From the NCBI RefSeq assembly GCF_003012935.1, contig NZ_PUDR01000001.1, positions 262,182 to 326,181 of the forward strand: DNA of 64,000 nt. The letters run 5' to 3'. The translations under genes and the position numbers were made by a program. The notes beneath the pieces were generated by a model that had not been told where the DNA came from, made no database searches, and saw only the letters and a list, made by a program, of their open reading frames with translations. Shown one piece after another: positions 10,003-18,436 of the stretch (positions within the stretch are counted from its first letter, which is position 1; each line of letters opens with the position of its first letter). The DNA comes from Pannonibacter carbonis. GTDB lineage: Bacteria > Pseudomonadota > Alphaproteobacteria > Rhizobiales > Stappiaceae.

Positions 10003-10644
10003 GTGAACCGCCCTCGCCTTTATCTCATCACTCCGCCGCAGTTTGACGTCGCCGAGTTCCTGCCGCGCCTTGAAGACGCACTCAGCGGCGGTGATGTCGC
10101 CTGCGTGCTCATCTACCAGCCGGACGCCAACAGCCGTGACCTGCAGGAGACGGCAGCCAAGCTGGTTCCGGTGATCCAGAAGGCTGGCGCGGCCGCCCTC
10201 GTCTACCGCGACACCCAGGTGGCCGGGCGCACCGGCGCCGATGGCGCGCATGTCGACACCACCTTCGAGGACATCAAGCTGGCGCTGGAAAGCCTGCAGC
10301 CGGCCCGGATCGTCGGCGCCGGCGGCACCAAGCTGAAGCATGAGGAAATGGAGATCGCCGAAGCCGGCGTCGACTATCTGATGCTGGGCCGCCTGGATCT
10401 GGAAGAACAACCTGGAGCCCATGCAAAAACCCTCGAGCGGGCGCAGTGGTGGGCGGAGCTGTTCTCCACCCCTTGTGTCGCGCTCGGCGGCAACGACATT
10501 GCAACCCTCGACGAGACAGCGGCAACCGGCGCGGACTTCGTTGCCCTCAAGGATGCTGTCTGGCACCATCCAGATGGTCCTGCCGCAGCCGTACGCGCGG
10601 CCAATTTGATTCTCGAGCAGCATCCCTTCGAAGAGGAAAGCTGA
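10003..10644 (+). CDS. ThiE-like (thiamine phosphate synthase fold) protein, active site degenerate
   Basis: A 213-aa TIM-barrel protein starting at GTG 10003 (MNRPRLYLITPPQFD), matching the thiamine phosphate synthase/TenI family in overall layout (GADGAHVD, AGVDYLMLGRL, PCVALGGND, GADFVALKDAVW). Residues used by true ThiE to bind pyrophosphate and HMP are not apparent: QLR.K is replaced by VLIYQPD, HLGQ.D by HVDTTFE, and the P-T-TK loop by DLEEQPGA. It may therefore be a paralogue with another role. Its stop overlaps the start of the Sel1 gene (TGATG), so the two form a coupled pair. Confidence 0.8.
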   Translation: MNRPRLYLITPPQFDVAEFLPRLEDALSGGDVACVLIYQPDANSRDLQETAAKLVPVIQKAGAAALVYRDTQVAGRTGADGAHVDTTFEDIKLALESLQPARIVGAGGTKLKHEEMEIAEAGVDYLMLGRLDLEEQPGAHAKTLERAQWWAELFSTPCVALGGNDIATLDETAATGADFVALKDAVWHHPDGPAAAVRAANLILEQHPFEEES

Positions 10645-11888
10645 TGGCCGTGCTGTTTGCAAAGACAGGTAAGGCAGTCCGACTGACTGGCAGCGTGCTG
10701 CAGTCCGGCTACGTGAAAGCCTGGCGGTTGCCGATCCGGCATATGCTGGCAGCAACCATTTTGGCCGTTGCAGCCCTGCCCGCCCTTGCGCAAACAGCAG
10801 CACCCCGGCCAAACCCTGCGCCGGACGCCCCGGCAACTTCCGCTCCCCAGCAAGCGGAGCCGGTCGCCCCGTCACTTGAAGCCGGTTCAACTCCCGTCCA
10901 GGGAGCGGCCACCAGCCCGCCTCTGGCCGAGGGCGCTGCTGCCGATCCGGTGCCAGCGATCGCGCCGCTGCCGATGCTGCTCGACGCCGGAGCACCTTTC
11001 ATGGAACCGGGCGAGCCGGTGACCGCCGATTTCGCCTATGGCGTATTCCAGCGTGGCCTCTATCTGACCACCCTTGCCGTCGCCATGCCATTGGCAGAAG
11101 AAGGCGACAAGGCAGCACAGACCCTCGTCGGCGTCCTGCATGAAACCGGTCTGGGCATTGCCCAGGACAAGACCAAGGCGGCCGAATGGTACCAGCTCGC
11201 GGCCATTGCCGGCGACATGGGCGCCGCCTATCGGCTCGGCCAGATGTATCTGACCGGGGATGGCGTGACGGCGGACAAGAAGAAAGCCGCTGACCTGTTC
11301 GAGAAAGCCGCTGAGGCCGGCAATCCCGCCGCCATGTACAATCTCGCCATCCTGTTCCAGTCCGGTGAAGGCCGGCCCTATGACGAGGCCGAAGCCAACA
11401 GGTTGCTGCAGCAGGCCGCCGAGTTGGAGGACGTCGAGGCGCAATACGCCCTCGGGCTGCAGTTCCTCGAAGGCAACGAGACCGTTCGCGATCCGATCCG
11501 GGGGGCGAACTGGCTTGGCCGCGCCGCGCGGCGCGGGCATCTGTCGGCGCAGGTCTATTACGGAATCCTGCGCTTCCAGGGGCGCGGCGTCGAGCCGGAC
11601 GAGAAGGAAGCTGCCGACTGGTTCGAGCGCGCTGCCATTGCCGGCAATCCGGTTGGCATGAACCGGCTGGCGCGGATTTATGCCTTTGGCCGCGGACGCG
11701 AAATCGACCCAGTGGAAGCCACCGCTTGGCACTATGTGGCCCGGGCCGTCGGCCTCTCGGATCTTCAACTCGACGGCTATGTCGGATCGCTCGACAAGGA
11801 AACCGTCGGCAAGGCCATGAAGCGGGCAGAGGCGTTGAGCGCGTCCCTGCTGCCGAAACAGCAGGATCCGGCAGCTGCATCCCCCTGA
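10644..11888 (+). CDS. Exported Sel1/TPR-like repeat protein
   Basis: A 414-aa protein. ATG 10644 overlaps the previous stop and has GAGGAAAG 5 nt upstream. About 33 basic residues precede a hydrophobic segment (MLAATILAVAALPALAQ), so export as a signal peptide or anchoring is likely; ATG 10743 is the alternative start directly before it. A Pro/Ala-rich linker follows to about residue 125. Then come at least six Sel1 repeats of about 36 residues (A..LG.....G.GV..D..KA..WF..AA..G). Sel1 proteins act as scaffolds; the partner is unknown. Confidence 0.85.
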   Translation: MAVLFAKTGKAVRLTGSVLQSGYVKAWRLPIRHMLAATILAVAALPALAQTAAPRPNPAPDAPATSAPQQAEPVAPSLEAGSTPVQGAATSPPLAEGAAADPVPAIAPLPMLLDAGAPFMEPGEPVTADFAYGVFQRGLYLTTLAVAMPLAEEGDKAAQTLVGVLHETGLGIAQDKTKAAEWYQLAAIAGDMGAAYRLGQMYLTGDGVTADKKKAADLFEKAAEAGNPAAMYNLAILFQSGEGRPYDEAEANRLLQQAAELEDVEAQYALGLQFLEGNETVRDPIRGANWLGRAARRGHLSAQVYYGILRFQGRGVEPDEKEAADWFERAAIAGNPVGMNRLARIYAFGRGREIDPVEATAWHYVARAVGLSDLQLDGYVGSLDKETVGKAMKRAEALSASLLPKQQDPAAASP

Positions 11889-12026
11889 TCCGGCGTCTCC
11901 TTGGCTTTTTCCCTTGAAACCCGTGCCGTTTTGTGGTGGACAGGCGGCTCGTCGGAACCGGCGTGGCTGCAAGGCCAGCGCAACGGCAGCCGCTCCGTAT
12001 TCACGCCCCAAGCAATCGGTCGTCAA

Positions 12027-12590
12027 ATGAAGATCAACGGTAACGAGATCAAGCCCGGCAACGTTCTGCAGCACCAGGAAACGCTGTGGGCTGTGGTCAA
12101 GGTGGACCATGTCAAGCCCGGCAAGGGCGGCGCCTTCGCCCAGGTTGAAATGAAGAACCTCATCGATGGCCGCAAGCTCAACGAGCGCTTCCGGTCAGAA
12201 GACAAGGTCGAGCGCGTTCGCCTGGAGCAGAAGGACTTCCAGTTCCTGTTCGTCCAGGAAGACGTTCTGATTTTCATGGACACCGAGACCTACGAGCAGC
12301 TTGAACTGCAGAAGGACTTTGTCGGCGACCGCGCTGCCTTCCTGCAGGACGGCATGATGGTCACCGTGGAAATGCATGAGGAGCGCCCGATCGGCATCAA
12401 CCTGCCGCAGTTCGTGACGCTTCAGATCACCGAGGCGGATGCCGTTGTGAAGGGCCAGACCCAGTCCTCGTCCTACAAGCCCGCCATCCTCGAAAATGGC
12501 GTGCGCGTGCTTGTTCCGCCGTTCATCACCGCCGGCGAAAAGATCATCGTCGACACCACCACCGTGGAGTATGTGCGCCGCGCCGAGTGA
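12027..12590 (+). CDS. efp: Elongation factor P
   Basis: A 187-aa translation factor that relieves ribosome stalling at polyproline stretches. ATG 12027 ([17 protein letters not shown]); the tip loop is KPGKGGAF with Lys33 in the position modified by beta-lysylation in EF-P of the EpmA type. Domains II and III follow with the conserved LP.FV.L.ITE.D and C-terminal [13 protein letters not shown]. No epmA/epmB gene is in the window. Reading from 11901 would add 42 unrelated residues. Confidence 0.97.
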   Translation: MKINGNEIKPGNVLQHQETLWAVVKVDHVKPGKGGAFAQVEMKNLIDGRKLNERFRSEDKVERVRLEQKDFQFLFVQEDVLIFMDTETYEQLELQKDFVGDRAAFLQDGMMVTVEMHEERPIGINLPQFVTLQITEADAVVKGQTQSSSYKPAILENGVRVLVPPFITAGEKIIVDTTTVEYVRRAE

Positions 12591-12622
12591 CGCAGCCACT
12601 TTCCGGTTTCAATTTGTTCAGT

Positions 12623-12655
12623 GTTCAGCGCCATTCTGGCGCTGAACCAATTTTA
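12623..12655 (+). terminator. Intrinsic terminator of efp
   Basis: A perfect 11-bp stem (GTTCAGCGCCA / TGGCGCTGAAC) with a TTC loop, then CAATTTTAT. It lies between efp and the phosphatase gene. Confidence 0.7.
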
Positions 12656-12669
12656 TCTGGCAGATCCCC

Positions 12670-13464
12670 ATGGCACGTACAGCTATCCTCAACGTGATGG
12701 TCCAGGCAGCGATGAAGGCCGGTCGTGCCCTCGTTCGCGACTTCGGCGAAGTCGAAAACCTTCAGGTCTCCCGCAAGGGCCCGAGCGACTTCGTGTCCGC
12801 TGCCGACCGGCGCGCCGAGGAGATCATCCGGGCCGAGCTGACCAAGGCGCGCCCCGGCTATGGTCTCCTGATGGAAGAAAGCGGGGAGATCGAAGGCGAG
12901 GACGGCCAGCATCGCTGGATCGTCGACCCGCTCGACGGCACCACCAACTTCCTGCACGGCATTCCGCTGTTCGCCATCTCGATCGCGCTGGAACGTCAGG
13001 GCCAGATCGTCGCGGGCGTCATCTTCAATCCGGTCATGGACGAACTCTACACCTGCGAACGCGGGCGCGGCGTGTTCATGAACGACCGCCGCCTGCGCGT
13101 TGCCACCCGTTCCGCCCTGCCTGACTGCCTGATCGGCACCGGCCTGCCGTTCCTCGGCAAGGGCGACCATGGCCGGGCGCTCAAGGAACTGCGCTATGTC
13201 ATGCCGGAAGTCGCCGGCATCCGCCGCTGCGGCGCCGCCGCGCTTGACCTTGCCTTCGTTGCCTCCGGTCGCCTCGATGGCTTCTGGGAACACGGCCTCA
13301 ATGCGTGGGACATTGCGGCAGGCCTTTTGATGGTCCGCGAGGCCGGTGGCTTCGTCAGTGACATCAACGGCAAGGACACCATGCTGGAAACCGGCTCGAT
13401 TATTGCCGGCAACGAGTTCGTCCGCGGTCAGCTCTACAAGCTGCTGAAGAACGCCGCCGACTGA
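12670..13464 (+). CDS. suhB: Inositol monophosphatase family protein
   Basis: A 264-aa Mg2+-dependent phosphatase of the IMPase fold. Metal site: EESGEIEG near residue 73, WIVDPLDGTTNFLHGIP near 90 and the C-terminal GLNAWDIAAG. This matches SuhB-type enzymes, which dephosphorylate inositol-1-phosphate and, in enterobacteria, also act in rRNA antitermination. The substrate is not certain. A second, more HisN-like member lies at 56649. Confidence 0.9.
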   Translation: MARTAILNVMVQAAMKAGRALVRDFGEVENLQVSRKGPSDFVSAADRRAEEIIRAELTKARPGYGLLMEESGEIEGEDGQHRWIVDPLDGTTNFLHGIPLFAISIALERQGQIVAGVIFNPVMDELYTCERGRGVFMNDRRLRVATRSALPDCLIGTGLPFLGKGDHGRALKELRYVMPEVAGIRRCGAAALDLAFVASGRLDGFWEHGLNAWDIAAGLLMVREAGGFVSDINGKDTMLETGSIIAGNEFVRGQLYKLLKNAAD

Positions 13465-13634
13465 ACCAGTAGCGGCTCCTTGCTGCAGATAGCCAGGCCA
13501 AACCGCCCGTCCGACCGCTCGGGCGGGCATTACCCGTGATTAACCTTTTGTCATCGCGCGATTAACGGTTTTCAACCGCTTTGAAATCGCGCTATCACAG
13601 GGGCCACCCGCAACAGGCGAAAGCTTGGCAGCTC

Positions 13635-14630
13635 ATGGCCCGTGATTTCGACCCTTACAGCCTGTCCAGCCCGAAGGCATACCTGTCGATCATGATCATC
13701 TTCCTGGTGATCATCGCCTTCCTCGCCTTCATCCTGAACCAGCAGATCATCGTCGCCTTCATGAGCAGCCCGGGCCTCAATGGCCTGATCGTGCTCGTCG
13801 GCGTCTTCGGCATCTTCCTGACTTTCGGCCGCGTCATCCGCCTGTTCCCGGAAATCCACTGGGTCAACGGCTTCCGGATCGGTGACCCTGGTATTGAAGT
13901 GCGCCGCCCTCCGGTGCTGCTGGCACCGATGGCAACGCTGTTGGGCAACAAGGTCGGGGAAATGGCGCTCACCCCGGCGACGGCCCGCTCAATTCTCGAT
14001 TCCATCGGCATGCGCCTGGACGAAGCGCGCGAGATCGCCCGCTACATGACCGGGCTTCTGGTGTTCCTCGGCCTGCTCGGCACCTTCTGGGGCCTGTTGC
14101 AGACCGTGGGCTCCGTCAGTTCCACCATCCAGTCGCTGGATGTCGGCTCGGGCGATGCCAACACGATCTTCAGCGACCTGAAGGCAGGCCTCGAAGCACC
14201 GCTGTCGGGCATGGGCATCGCGTTCTCATCCTCGCTGTTTGGCCTCACCGGTTCACTCGTGCTCGGCTTCCTCGACCTGCAGGCCGGTCAGGCGCAGAAC
14301 CGCTTCTACACCGAACTGGAAGACTGGCTGTCGACCGTTACCGCCATCGAGCCGGAAGATCGCACCGGTCCGACCGGTGGCACAGCGGGTGATCTCGACA
14401 AGTTGCAACTCACCCTCGAGCGACTGAACCGGGCCATCGAGGAAGGCGGCGGCAAGGCGGCGAACCAGGCTATGGCAAACCTCGCCGAAGGCATCCAGGG
14501 CCTCGTCAAGCATGTGCGCTCCGAACAGCAGATGATGCGCGAATGGTCCGAGACACAATCGGCACAGCAGAAGCGGATCGAAACCCTGCTGACCTCGATT
14601 TCCGCCGCCTTCGACCGGGCGAAGGAGTAA
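13635..14630 (+). CDS. MotA/TolQ/ExbB-like proton-channel protein
   Basis: A 331-aa inner-membrane protein from ATG 13635 (MARDFDPYSLSSPKAYLS). Hydrophobic segments lie near residues 18-37 and 45-62, then a cytoplasmic loop and two helices near 140-160 (YMTGLLVFLGLLGTFWGL) and 195-220. This is the four-helix layout of stator proteins. A soluble tail of about 100 residues with helical character follows. It pairs with the OmpA-like gene four bases downstream. The pair is distinct from flagellar motAB, and its job in Rhizobiales is unknown. Confidence 0.85.
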   Translation: MARDFDPYSLSSPKAYLSIMIIFLVIIAFLAFILNQQIIVAFMSSPGLNGLIVLVGVFGIFLTFGRVIRLFPEIHWVNGFRIGDPGIEVRRPPVLLAPMATLLGNKVGEMALTPATARSILDSIGMRLDEAREIARYMTGLLVFLGLLGTFWGLLQTVGSVSSTIQSLDVGSGDANTIFSDLKAGLEAPLSGMGIAFSSSLFGLTGSLVLGFLDLQAGQAQNRFYTELEDWLSTVTAIEPEDRTGPTGGTAGDLDKLQLTLERLNRAIEEGGGKAANQAMANLAEGIQGLVKHVRSEQQMMREWSETQSAQQKRIETLLTSISAAFDRAKE

Positions 14631-14634
14631 GCCG

Positions 14635-15666
14635 ATGGCCTCGTCGCGCGGGCGCCGGCGCGTCCAGGAGATGGACTACTGGCCGAGCTTCGTGGACGCC
14701 CTGACCACGCTGCTGCTGGTGCTGATCTTCCTGTTGTCCATCTTCATGGTGGCGCAGTTTTTTCTCAGCCAGCAGCTCTCCGGCCGCGACAGCGTCCTTG
14801 CCCGCCTCAATGCCCAGATCAGCGAGCTGACGGAACTTCTGGCCCTCGAGCGCGCCTCCAGCGCCGAGCTGGAAACCACAATCGCAACCTTGCAGAACAG
14901 CCTTGGCGACCTGACTGCTGATCGTGACCGCTTGTCCGGCCTGCTGGAAGCCCGTGACGGCGCTGCCGCCAGCGCTGGCGGACAGCTTGCGACACTGGAA
15001 GGCGCGCTGGACGATGAGCGTCAGATCAGCCAACGTGCTATGGCGCAGGTGGAGCTTCTCAACCAGCAGATAGCCGCCCTGCGCCGCCAACTGGCCGCCG
15101 CCAACGCTGCACTGGAAGCCTCTGAGTCCAAGGAGCAGGAAAGCCAGGCCAAGATCGCCAGCCTCGGCCGCCGCCTGAATGCCGCGCTGGTGCAACGGGT
15201 GCAGGAACTGAACCGCTACCGCTCCGACTTCTTCGGTCGCCTGCGCGAGATCCTGTCGCAGCGCTCCGACATCCGGGTTGTCGGCGACCGGTTCGTGTTC
15301 CAGTCCGAGGTGCTGTTCGCCTCTGGAGCCGAAGACATCAATCCCAATGGCCGCGGCGAACTCGACAAGCTGGCCGAGGCGATCCTCGAACTGGAAAGCC
15401 AGATCCCATCGGAGATCAACTGGGTGCTGCGCGTCGACGGCCACACCGACGCGGTCCCGCTGTCCGGCACCGGACGGCTGCGCAACAACTGGGAGCTTTC
15501 CGCCGCCCGCGCCATCTCCGTTGTGCGTTACCTGATCGACAAGGGCGTCAGCCCGAAGCGGCTGGTGGCTGCAGGCTTTGGCGAATTCCAGCCGCTGGAG
15601 CCGGGTGACACGCCGGAAATCAACGCCCGCAACCGCCGCATCGAACTGAAGCTCACCGAGCGCTGA
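14635..15666 (+). CDS. MotB-like OmpA-domain peptidoglycan-binding protein
   Basis: A 343-aa partner of the MotA-like protein. One N-terminal membrane helix (WPSFVDALTTLLLVLIFLLS) contains an Asp near residue 20, in the place of the proton-carrying Asp of MotB/TolR. Then comes about 150 residues of coiled coil (residues 55-200). A C-terminal OmpA domain binds peptidoglycan (LRVDGHTDAVPLSG, NWELSAARAISV, NARNRRIELKL). Together with the upstream gene it forms a putative ion-driven stator anchored to the cell wall. Confidence 0.87.
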   Translation: MASSRGRRRVQEMDYWPSFVDALTTLLLVLIFLLSIFMVAQFFLSQQLSGRDSVLARLNAQISELTELLALERASSAELETTIATLQNSLGDLTADRDRLSGLLEARDGAAASAGGQLATLEGALDDERQISQRAMAQVELLNQQIAALRRQLAAANAALEASESKEQESQAKIASLGRRLNAALVQRVQELNRYRSDFFGRLREILSQRSDIRVVGDRFVFQSEVLFASGAEDINPNGRGELDKLAEAILELESQIPSEINWVLRVDGHTDAVPLSGTGRLRNNWELSAARAISVVRYLIDKGVSPKRLVAAGFGEFQPLEPGDTPEINARNRRIELKLTER

Positions 15667-15718
15667 GAGCTTCCAGGACTGATCGAGAGCAAGTTATGCG
15701 TTGCAACCACGCACTGGC

Positions 15719-15813
15719 GTCATCCCCGCCTCGTGCGGAGTGCGGTTGAGCAGCGAGCACCGCTCTGCGAACGAGTAGACCCCGGGTCTCCGCTGCGCTG
15801 CGCCCGGGGTGAC
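15719..15813. repeat. Palindromic intergenic repeat, family 1, shortened copy C
   Basis: The right arm (CCGCTCTGCGAACGAGTAGA...GCCCGGGGTGAC) is complete and nearly identical to copies A and B. The left side keeps only a GTCATCCCCGCC-like end. It is a 95-bp derivative or remnant of the same element, placed between the OmpA-like gene and the DUF1013 terminator. Confidence 0.75.
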
Positions 15814-15833
15814 ATCGGAGAGGATGTCAAAAG

Positions 15834-15867
15834 CAACGAAGAAGGCCGCCGGAAACCGGCGGCCTTC
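15834..15867 (-). terminator. Intrinsic terminator of the DUF1013 gene
   Basis: A perfect 12-bp stem (GAAGGCCGCCGG / CCGGCGGCCTTC) with an AAA/TTT loop. On the minus strand it is followed by TTCGTTGCTTTT, 24 bp after the DUF1013 stop. Confidence 0.8.
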
Positions 15868-15890
15868 TCAATGTCTGGATGCGAGTGCAC

Positions 15891-16625
15891 TCAGAAGCGG
15901 AAGTCGTCCTCTTCCTCATCCTCGTCCTTGCGGGACTTCTTGAGCGAGTTGAGCTTGGCGAAGACGGCATCGGCGTCGATCGCCTCTTCCTCTTCGCGCG
16001 GGCGACGGTCGCGGGTGAAGGCGGCAGCAATCGCCTCGTCGCTCGTGGTCTCTTCGACGGGGGCGAGCAGTTCACTGTAATCCGTTTCCGGACGCGGCGG
16101 AGCGTTCTTCGAGGCGCGCTCGACCTCGAGATCCAGTTCCAGCTGGGAGCACAGGCCAAGCGTCACCGGGTCGGACGGCGTCAGGCTGCTGGAATTCCAG
16201 TGGGTGCGGTCACGGATGGCAGCGATCGTCGGCTTGGTCGTGCCGACAAGACGCATGATCTGCGCGTCCTTCAGTTCCGGATGGTTACGGACAAGCCAGA
16301 GGATCGCGTTCGGACGGTCCTGACGACGCGACACCGGCGTGTAGCGCGGGCCGCGACGCTTGTTCTCCGGAACGACGACCTTCGAGCCCTGGAGCTTGAG
16401 CTGATAGGCCGGATCGCGCTGCGCCCGCTCGACTTCATCACGGCTGAGCTGGCCGGTGATGATCGGATCCAGCCCCTTGATGCCCTGGGCGGCTTCGCCA
16501 TCGGCAATGGCTTTCACTTCCAACGGATGCAATCGGCAGAAGGCGGCGATCTGTGTGAAACTCAGCGACGTGTTGTCGACGAGCCAGACGGCGGTCGCCT
16601 TCGGCATAAGCGGCGTGTTCGACAT
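15891..16625 (-). CDS. trcR: DUF1013 / TrcR-type cell-cycle transcriptional regulator
   Basis: A 244-aa alphaproteobacterial protein. The N-terminal half (MSNTPLMPKATAVWLVDNTSL) contains two helix-turn-helix-like stretches (LSFTQIAAFCRLHPLEVKAI and ELKDAQIMRLVGTTKPTIAA). The C-terminal quarter is acidic and disordered, ending in a D/E-rich tail. DUF1013 members are annotated as TrcR cell-cycle regulators; the DNA targets here are unknown. ATG 16625 is preceded by AGGAGGA. Confidence 0.88.
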   Translation of the reverse strand: MSNTPLMPKATAVWLVDNTSLSFTQIAAFCRLHPLEVKAIADGEAAQGIKGLDPIITGQLSRDEVERAQRDPAYQLKLQGSKVVVPENKRRGPRYTPVSRRQDRPNAILWLVRNHPELKDAQIMRLVGTTKPTIAAIRDRTHWNSSSLTPSDPVTLGLCSQLELDLEVERASKNAPPRPETDYSELLAPVEETTSDEAIAAAFTRDRRPREEEEAIDADAVFAKLNSLKKSRKDEDEEEDDFRF

Positions 16626-16844
16626 CGGCTAAAGTCCTCCTGGCGGCTCCCTCGCCTGGCCGGGCGAAAAAGCGATAGTGCTATGTGAATGATTGGAGAT
16701 TACCGACAATATACGTGGTGACGCCGGGAAACGCAAACACCGGCGAGGGGACGTGTGCGATTTTGTAACCGATTGGTCATCTTTTTTCCGTCGCGCAGCG
16801 GCGGCCAAACCATCTCAGACACATCCTTCCGGCAAATCGCCGGC

Positions 16845-17858
16845 TCAGCTGACCGTCAGAACGATCTTGCCAATATGGCCCGAGCTCTCCATCCGCAGAT
16901 GTGCCGCGCTGGCCTGTTCGAACGGAAAAGTGGAATCCATCACCGGCTTGACCTGGCCCGATTCGATCAGCGGCCAGACGTTTTCCTTCAAGGCCTCGGC
17001 AATCGCCGCCTTGAAAGCCCCGTCACGCGGACGCAAGGTCGACCCGGTGTGCACCAGTCGCTTGATCATCAGCCGGTTGAAGTTGATCTGCTCGGCCTGG
17101 CCGTTGAGATTGGCAATCTGGCAGATGCGCCCCTCGACGGCTGCGGCCTGCCAGTTTTTCTCGACATAGTCGCCACCCACCATATCGAGAATGACATGCA
17201 CACCCTCCCCGCCGGTGATCCGGGCGATCTCGGCGACGAAGTCATGGGTGTTGTAGTTGATCGCATGGTCCGCACCGAGCGCGCGGCAGGCGTCCGCCTT
17301 GGTGTCGCTTCCAACGGTGGTGAACACCTCCGCGCCGAAGGCCTTGGCCAACTGGATGGCCGTGGTGCCGATGCCTGACGTGCCGCCATGGACCAGGAAG
17401 CGCTCGCCGTTTTTCAGGCCGACCCGGTCGAAGACATTGCTCCAGACCGTGAAGAAGGTCTCCGGCAGGGCGGCCGCCTCGACCATGCCGAGGCCGGCGG
17501 GAATGGGCAGCGCATGGCGGGCGTCGACCGTCACATATTGCGCATAGCCACCGCCAGCGACGAGCGCCGTGACCGCATCCCCGATGCTGTGACCGGTGAC
17601 GCCCGGACCGATGTCGGCAATCCAACCGGAAACCTCGAGCCCGGGGAGGTCCGATGCCTCTTTCGGTGCCGGATAGAGACCCATGCGCTGGAGCACATCG
17701 GGACGGTTGACCCCGGCGGCGACGACCTTGATCAGGATCTCTCCGGCTTGCGCAACCGGAACATGCCGCTGTTCGGGGGCGAGCACGTGCGGGCCACCAG
17801 GGGCGGTGATGGCAATTGCGGTCATCATCTCAGGCAGGCTGGCCGGAATGCTGGTCAT
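16845..17858 (-). CDS. NAD(P)H quinone oxidoreductase, zinc-free MDR family
   Basis: A 337-aa medium-chain reductase of the PIG3/QorA type (TIGR02824-like). GroES-like N-terminus with AAGVNRPDVLQRMGLYP and PGLEVSGWIADIGPGV, then a Rossmann domain with FLVHGGTSGIGTTAIQLAKAFGA. The Cys/His ligands for zinc are absent, so it likely reduces quinones or enals with NADPH. The start at 17858 has GGAG 7 nt upstream; Met11/12 is an alternative. It is a monocistronic gene as far as seen. Confidence 0.9.
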   Translation of the reverse strand: MTSIPASLPEMMTAIAITAPGGPHVLAPEQRHVPVAQAGEILIKVVAAGVNRPDVLQRMGLYPAPKEASDLPGLEVSGWIADIGPGVTGHSIGDAVTALVAGGGYAQYVTVDARHALPIPAGLGMVEAAALPETFFTVWSNVFDRVGLKNGERFLVHGGTSGIGTTAIQLAKAFGAEVFTTVGSDTKADACRALGADHAINYNTHDFVAEIARITGGEGVHVILDMVGGDYVEKNWQAAAVEGRICQIANLNGQAEQINFNRLMIKRLVHTGSTLRPRDGAFKAAIAEALKENVWPLIESGQVKPVMDSTFPFEQASAAHLRMESSGHIGKIVLTVS

Positions 17859-18029
17859 GCGTCATCTCCGCAAGTCGTGAGTGAGCCCCATCTAGCCTTC
17901 CGTCAGCAGCCGGGGCAAGCTTGTGCCATGCCAAACCCTCTCAGGCTTTGGGCGCAGCTCACGAACTCGTGAATGCAGCACGGCCGGAACCGGGACAACA
18001 CGGATCAGGATGACGGCAGGAGGAGCGAC

Positions 18030-18230
18030 ATGGAAGACTTGGAACCAAGGCAGAGCCTGTCAACGGAACGCCCACGCGCGGGCGATGATCTCGCACGTCT
18101 GTCCGAGACCGAACTGACTGAAAGAATTGAGATATTTACGGCAGAGATTGCCAGGCTGCGCAGCGAACTGGAGCGCCGGGACGGGGTCCGGTCAGCAGCG
18201 GAAGCACTCTTCTCCAAGAAATCTAGTTAA
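18030..18230 (+). CDS. DUF1192 family small protein
   Basis: A 66-aa protein from ATG 18030, preceded by CAGGAGGAGC. The C-terminal half is the DUF1192 pattern: LSETELTERIEIFTAEIARL followed by RSELERRD and a short helical tail. The family is confined to alphaproteobacteria and has no known function; the helical core suggests a coiled coil. Confidence 0.85.
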   Translation: MEDLEPRQSLSTERPRAGDDLARLSETELTERIEIFTAEIARLRSELERRDGVRSAAEALFSKKSS

Positions 18231-18335
18231 ATCTGCGAATGATGAAGATGACGAAGCAAATGTGAGCCATTTTGGGTCAGTTTTTGCTTAGAATTTTAGT
18301 TATTTACTTATTATTAAGCTTTCCAAGAGATAACT

Positions 18336-18436
18336 ATGGGTATCCAGTCATCTGGATTTTGAGTGGCTCCTGTCCACTCTGTTTGACGCCTCCCTGTTAA
18401 CGACTTCGAGCCGCGGGTTCCGCGGCTCTTTTTTTT
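18336..18436 (+). ncRNA. Candidate structured small RNA (or DUF1192 3' UTR)
   Basis: Three successive hairpins: ATCCAG-TCAT-CTGGAT (18342-18357), GAGTGG-CTCCTGT-CCACTC (18361-18379) and a terminator stem GAGCCGCGG-GTT-CCGCGGCTC (18408-18428) with eight T. The middle loop (CUCCUGU) and the linker (GCCUCCCUG, 18388-18396) are unpaired and resemble anti-Shine-Dalgarno seeds of trans-acting sRNAs. The upstream 60 bp are A/T-rich, as for a promoter. I could not assign a known family, and the 5' end is a guess. It may instead be the processed 3' end of the DUF1192 mRNA. Confidence 0.6.
18408..18436 (+). terminator. Strong intrinsic terminator of the candidate sRNA
   Basis: A perfect 9-bp stem with a 3-nt loop and eight T, about 180 bp after the DUF1192 stop and about 195 bp before rcdA. 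Confidence 0.9.

Noticed and set aside
10887..12110. 407-aa minus-strand frame opposite the Sel1 gene and efp
   Set aside because: Shadow frame: the plus strand holds Sel1 repeats and EF-P with clear family motifs.
13635..15666. Zorya-type anti-phage system
   Set aside because: The MotA-like/OmpA-like pair resembles ZorA/ZorB in outline, but there is no ZorC, ZorD or ZorE; neighbours are housekeeping genes (suhB, DUF1013), and the cytoplasmic tail of the first protein is short.
18231..18340. CtrA binding site (TTAA-N7-TTAA) before rcdA
   Set aside because: Several TTAA words occur in the A/T-rich block, but none as a pair with the 7-bp spacing.
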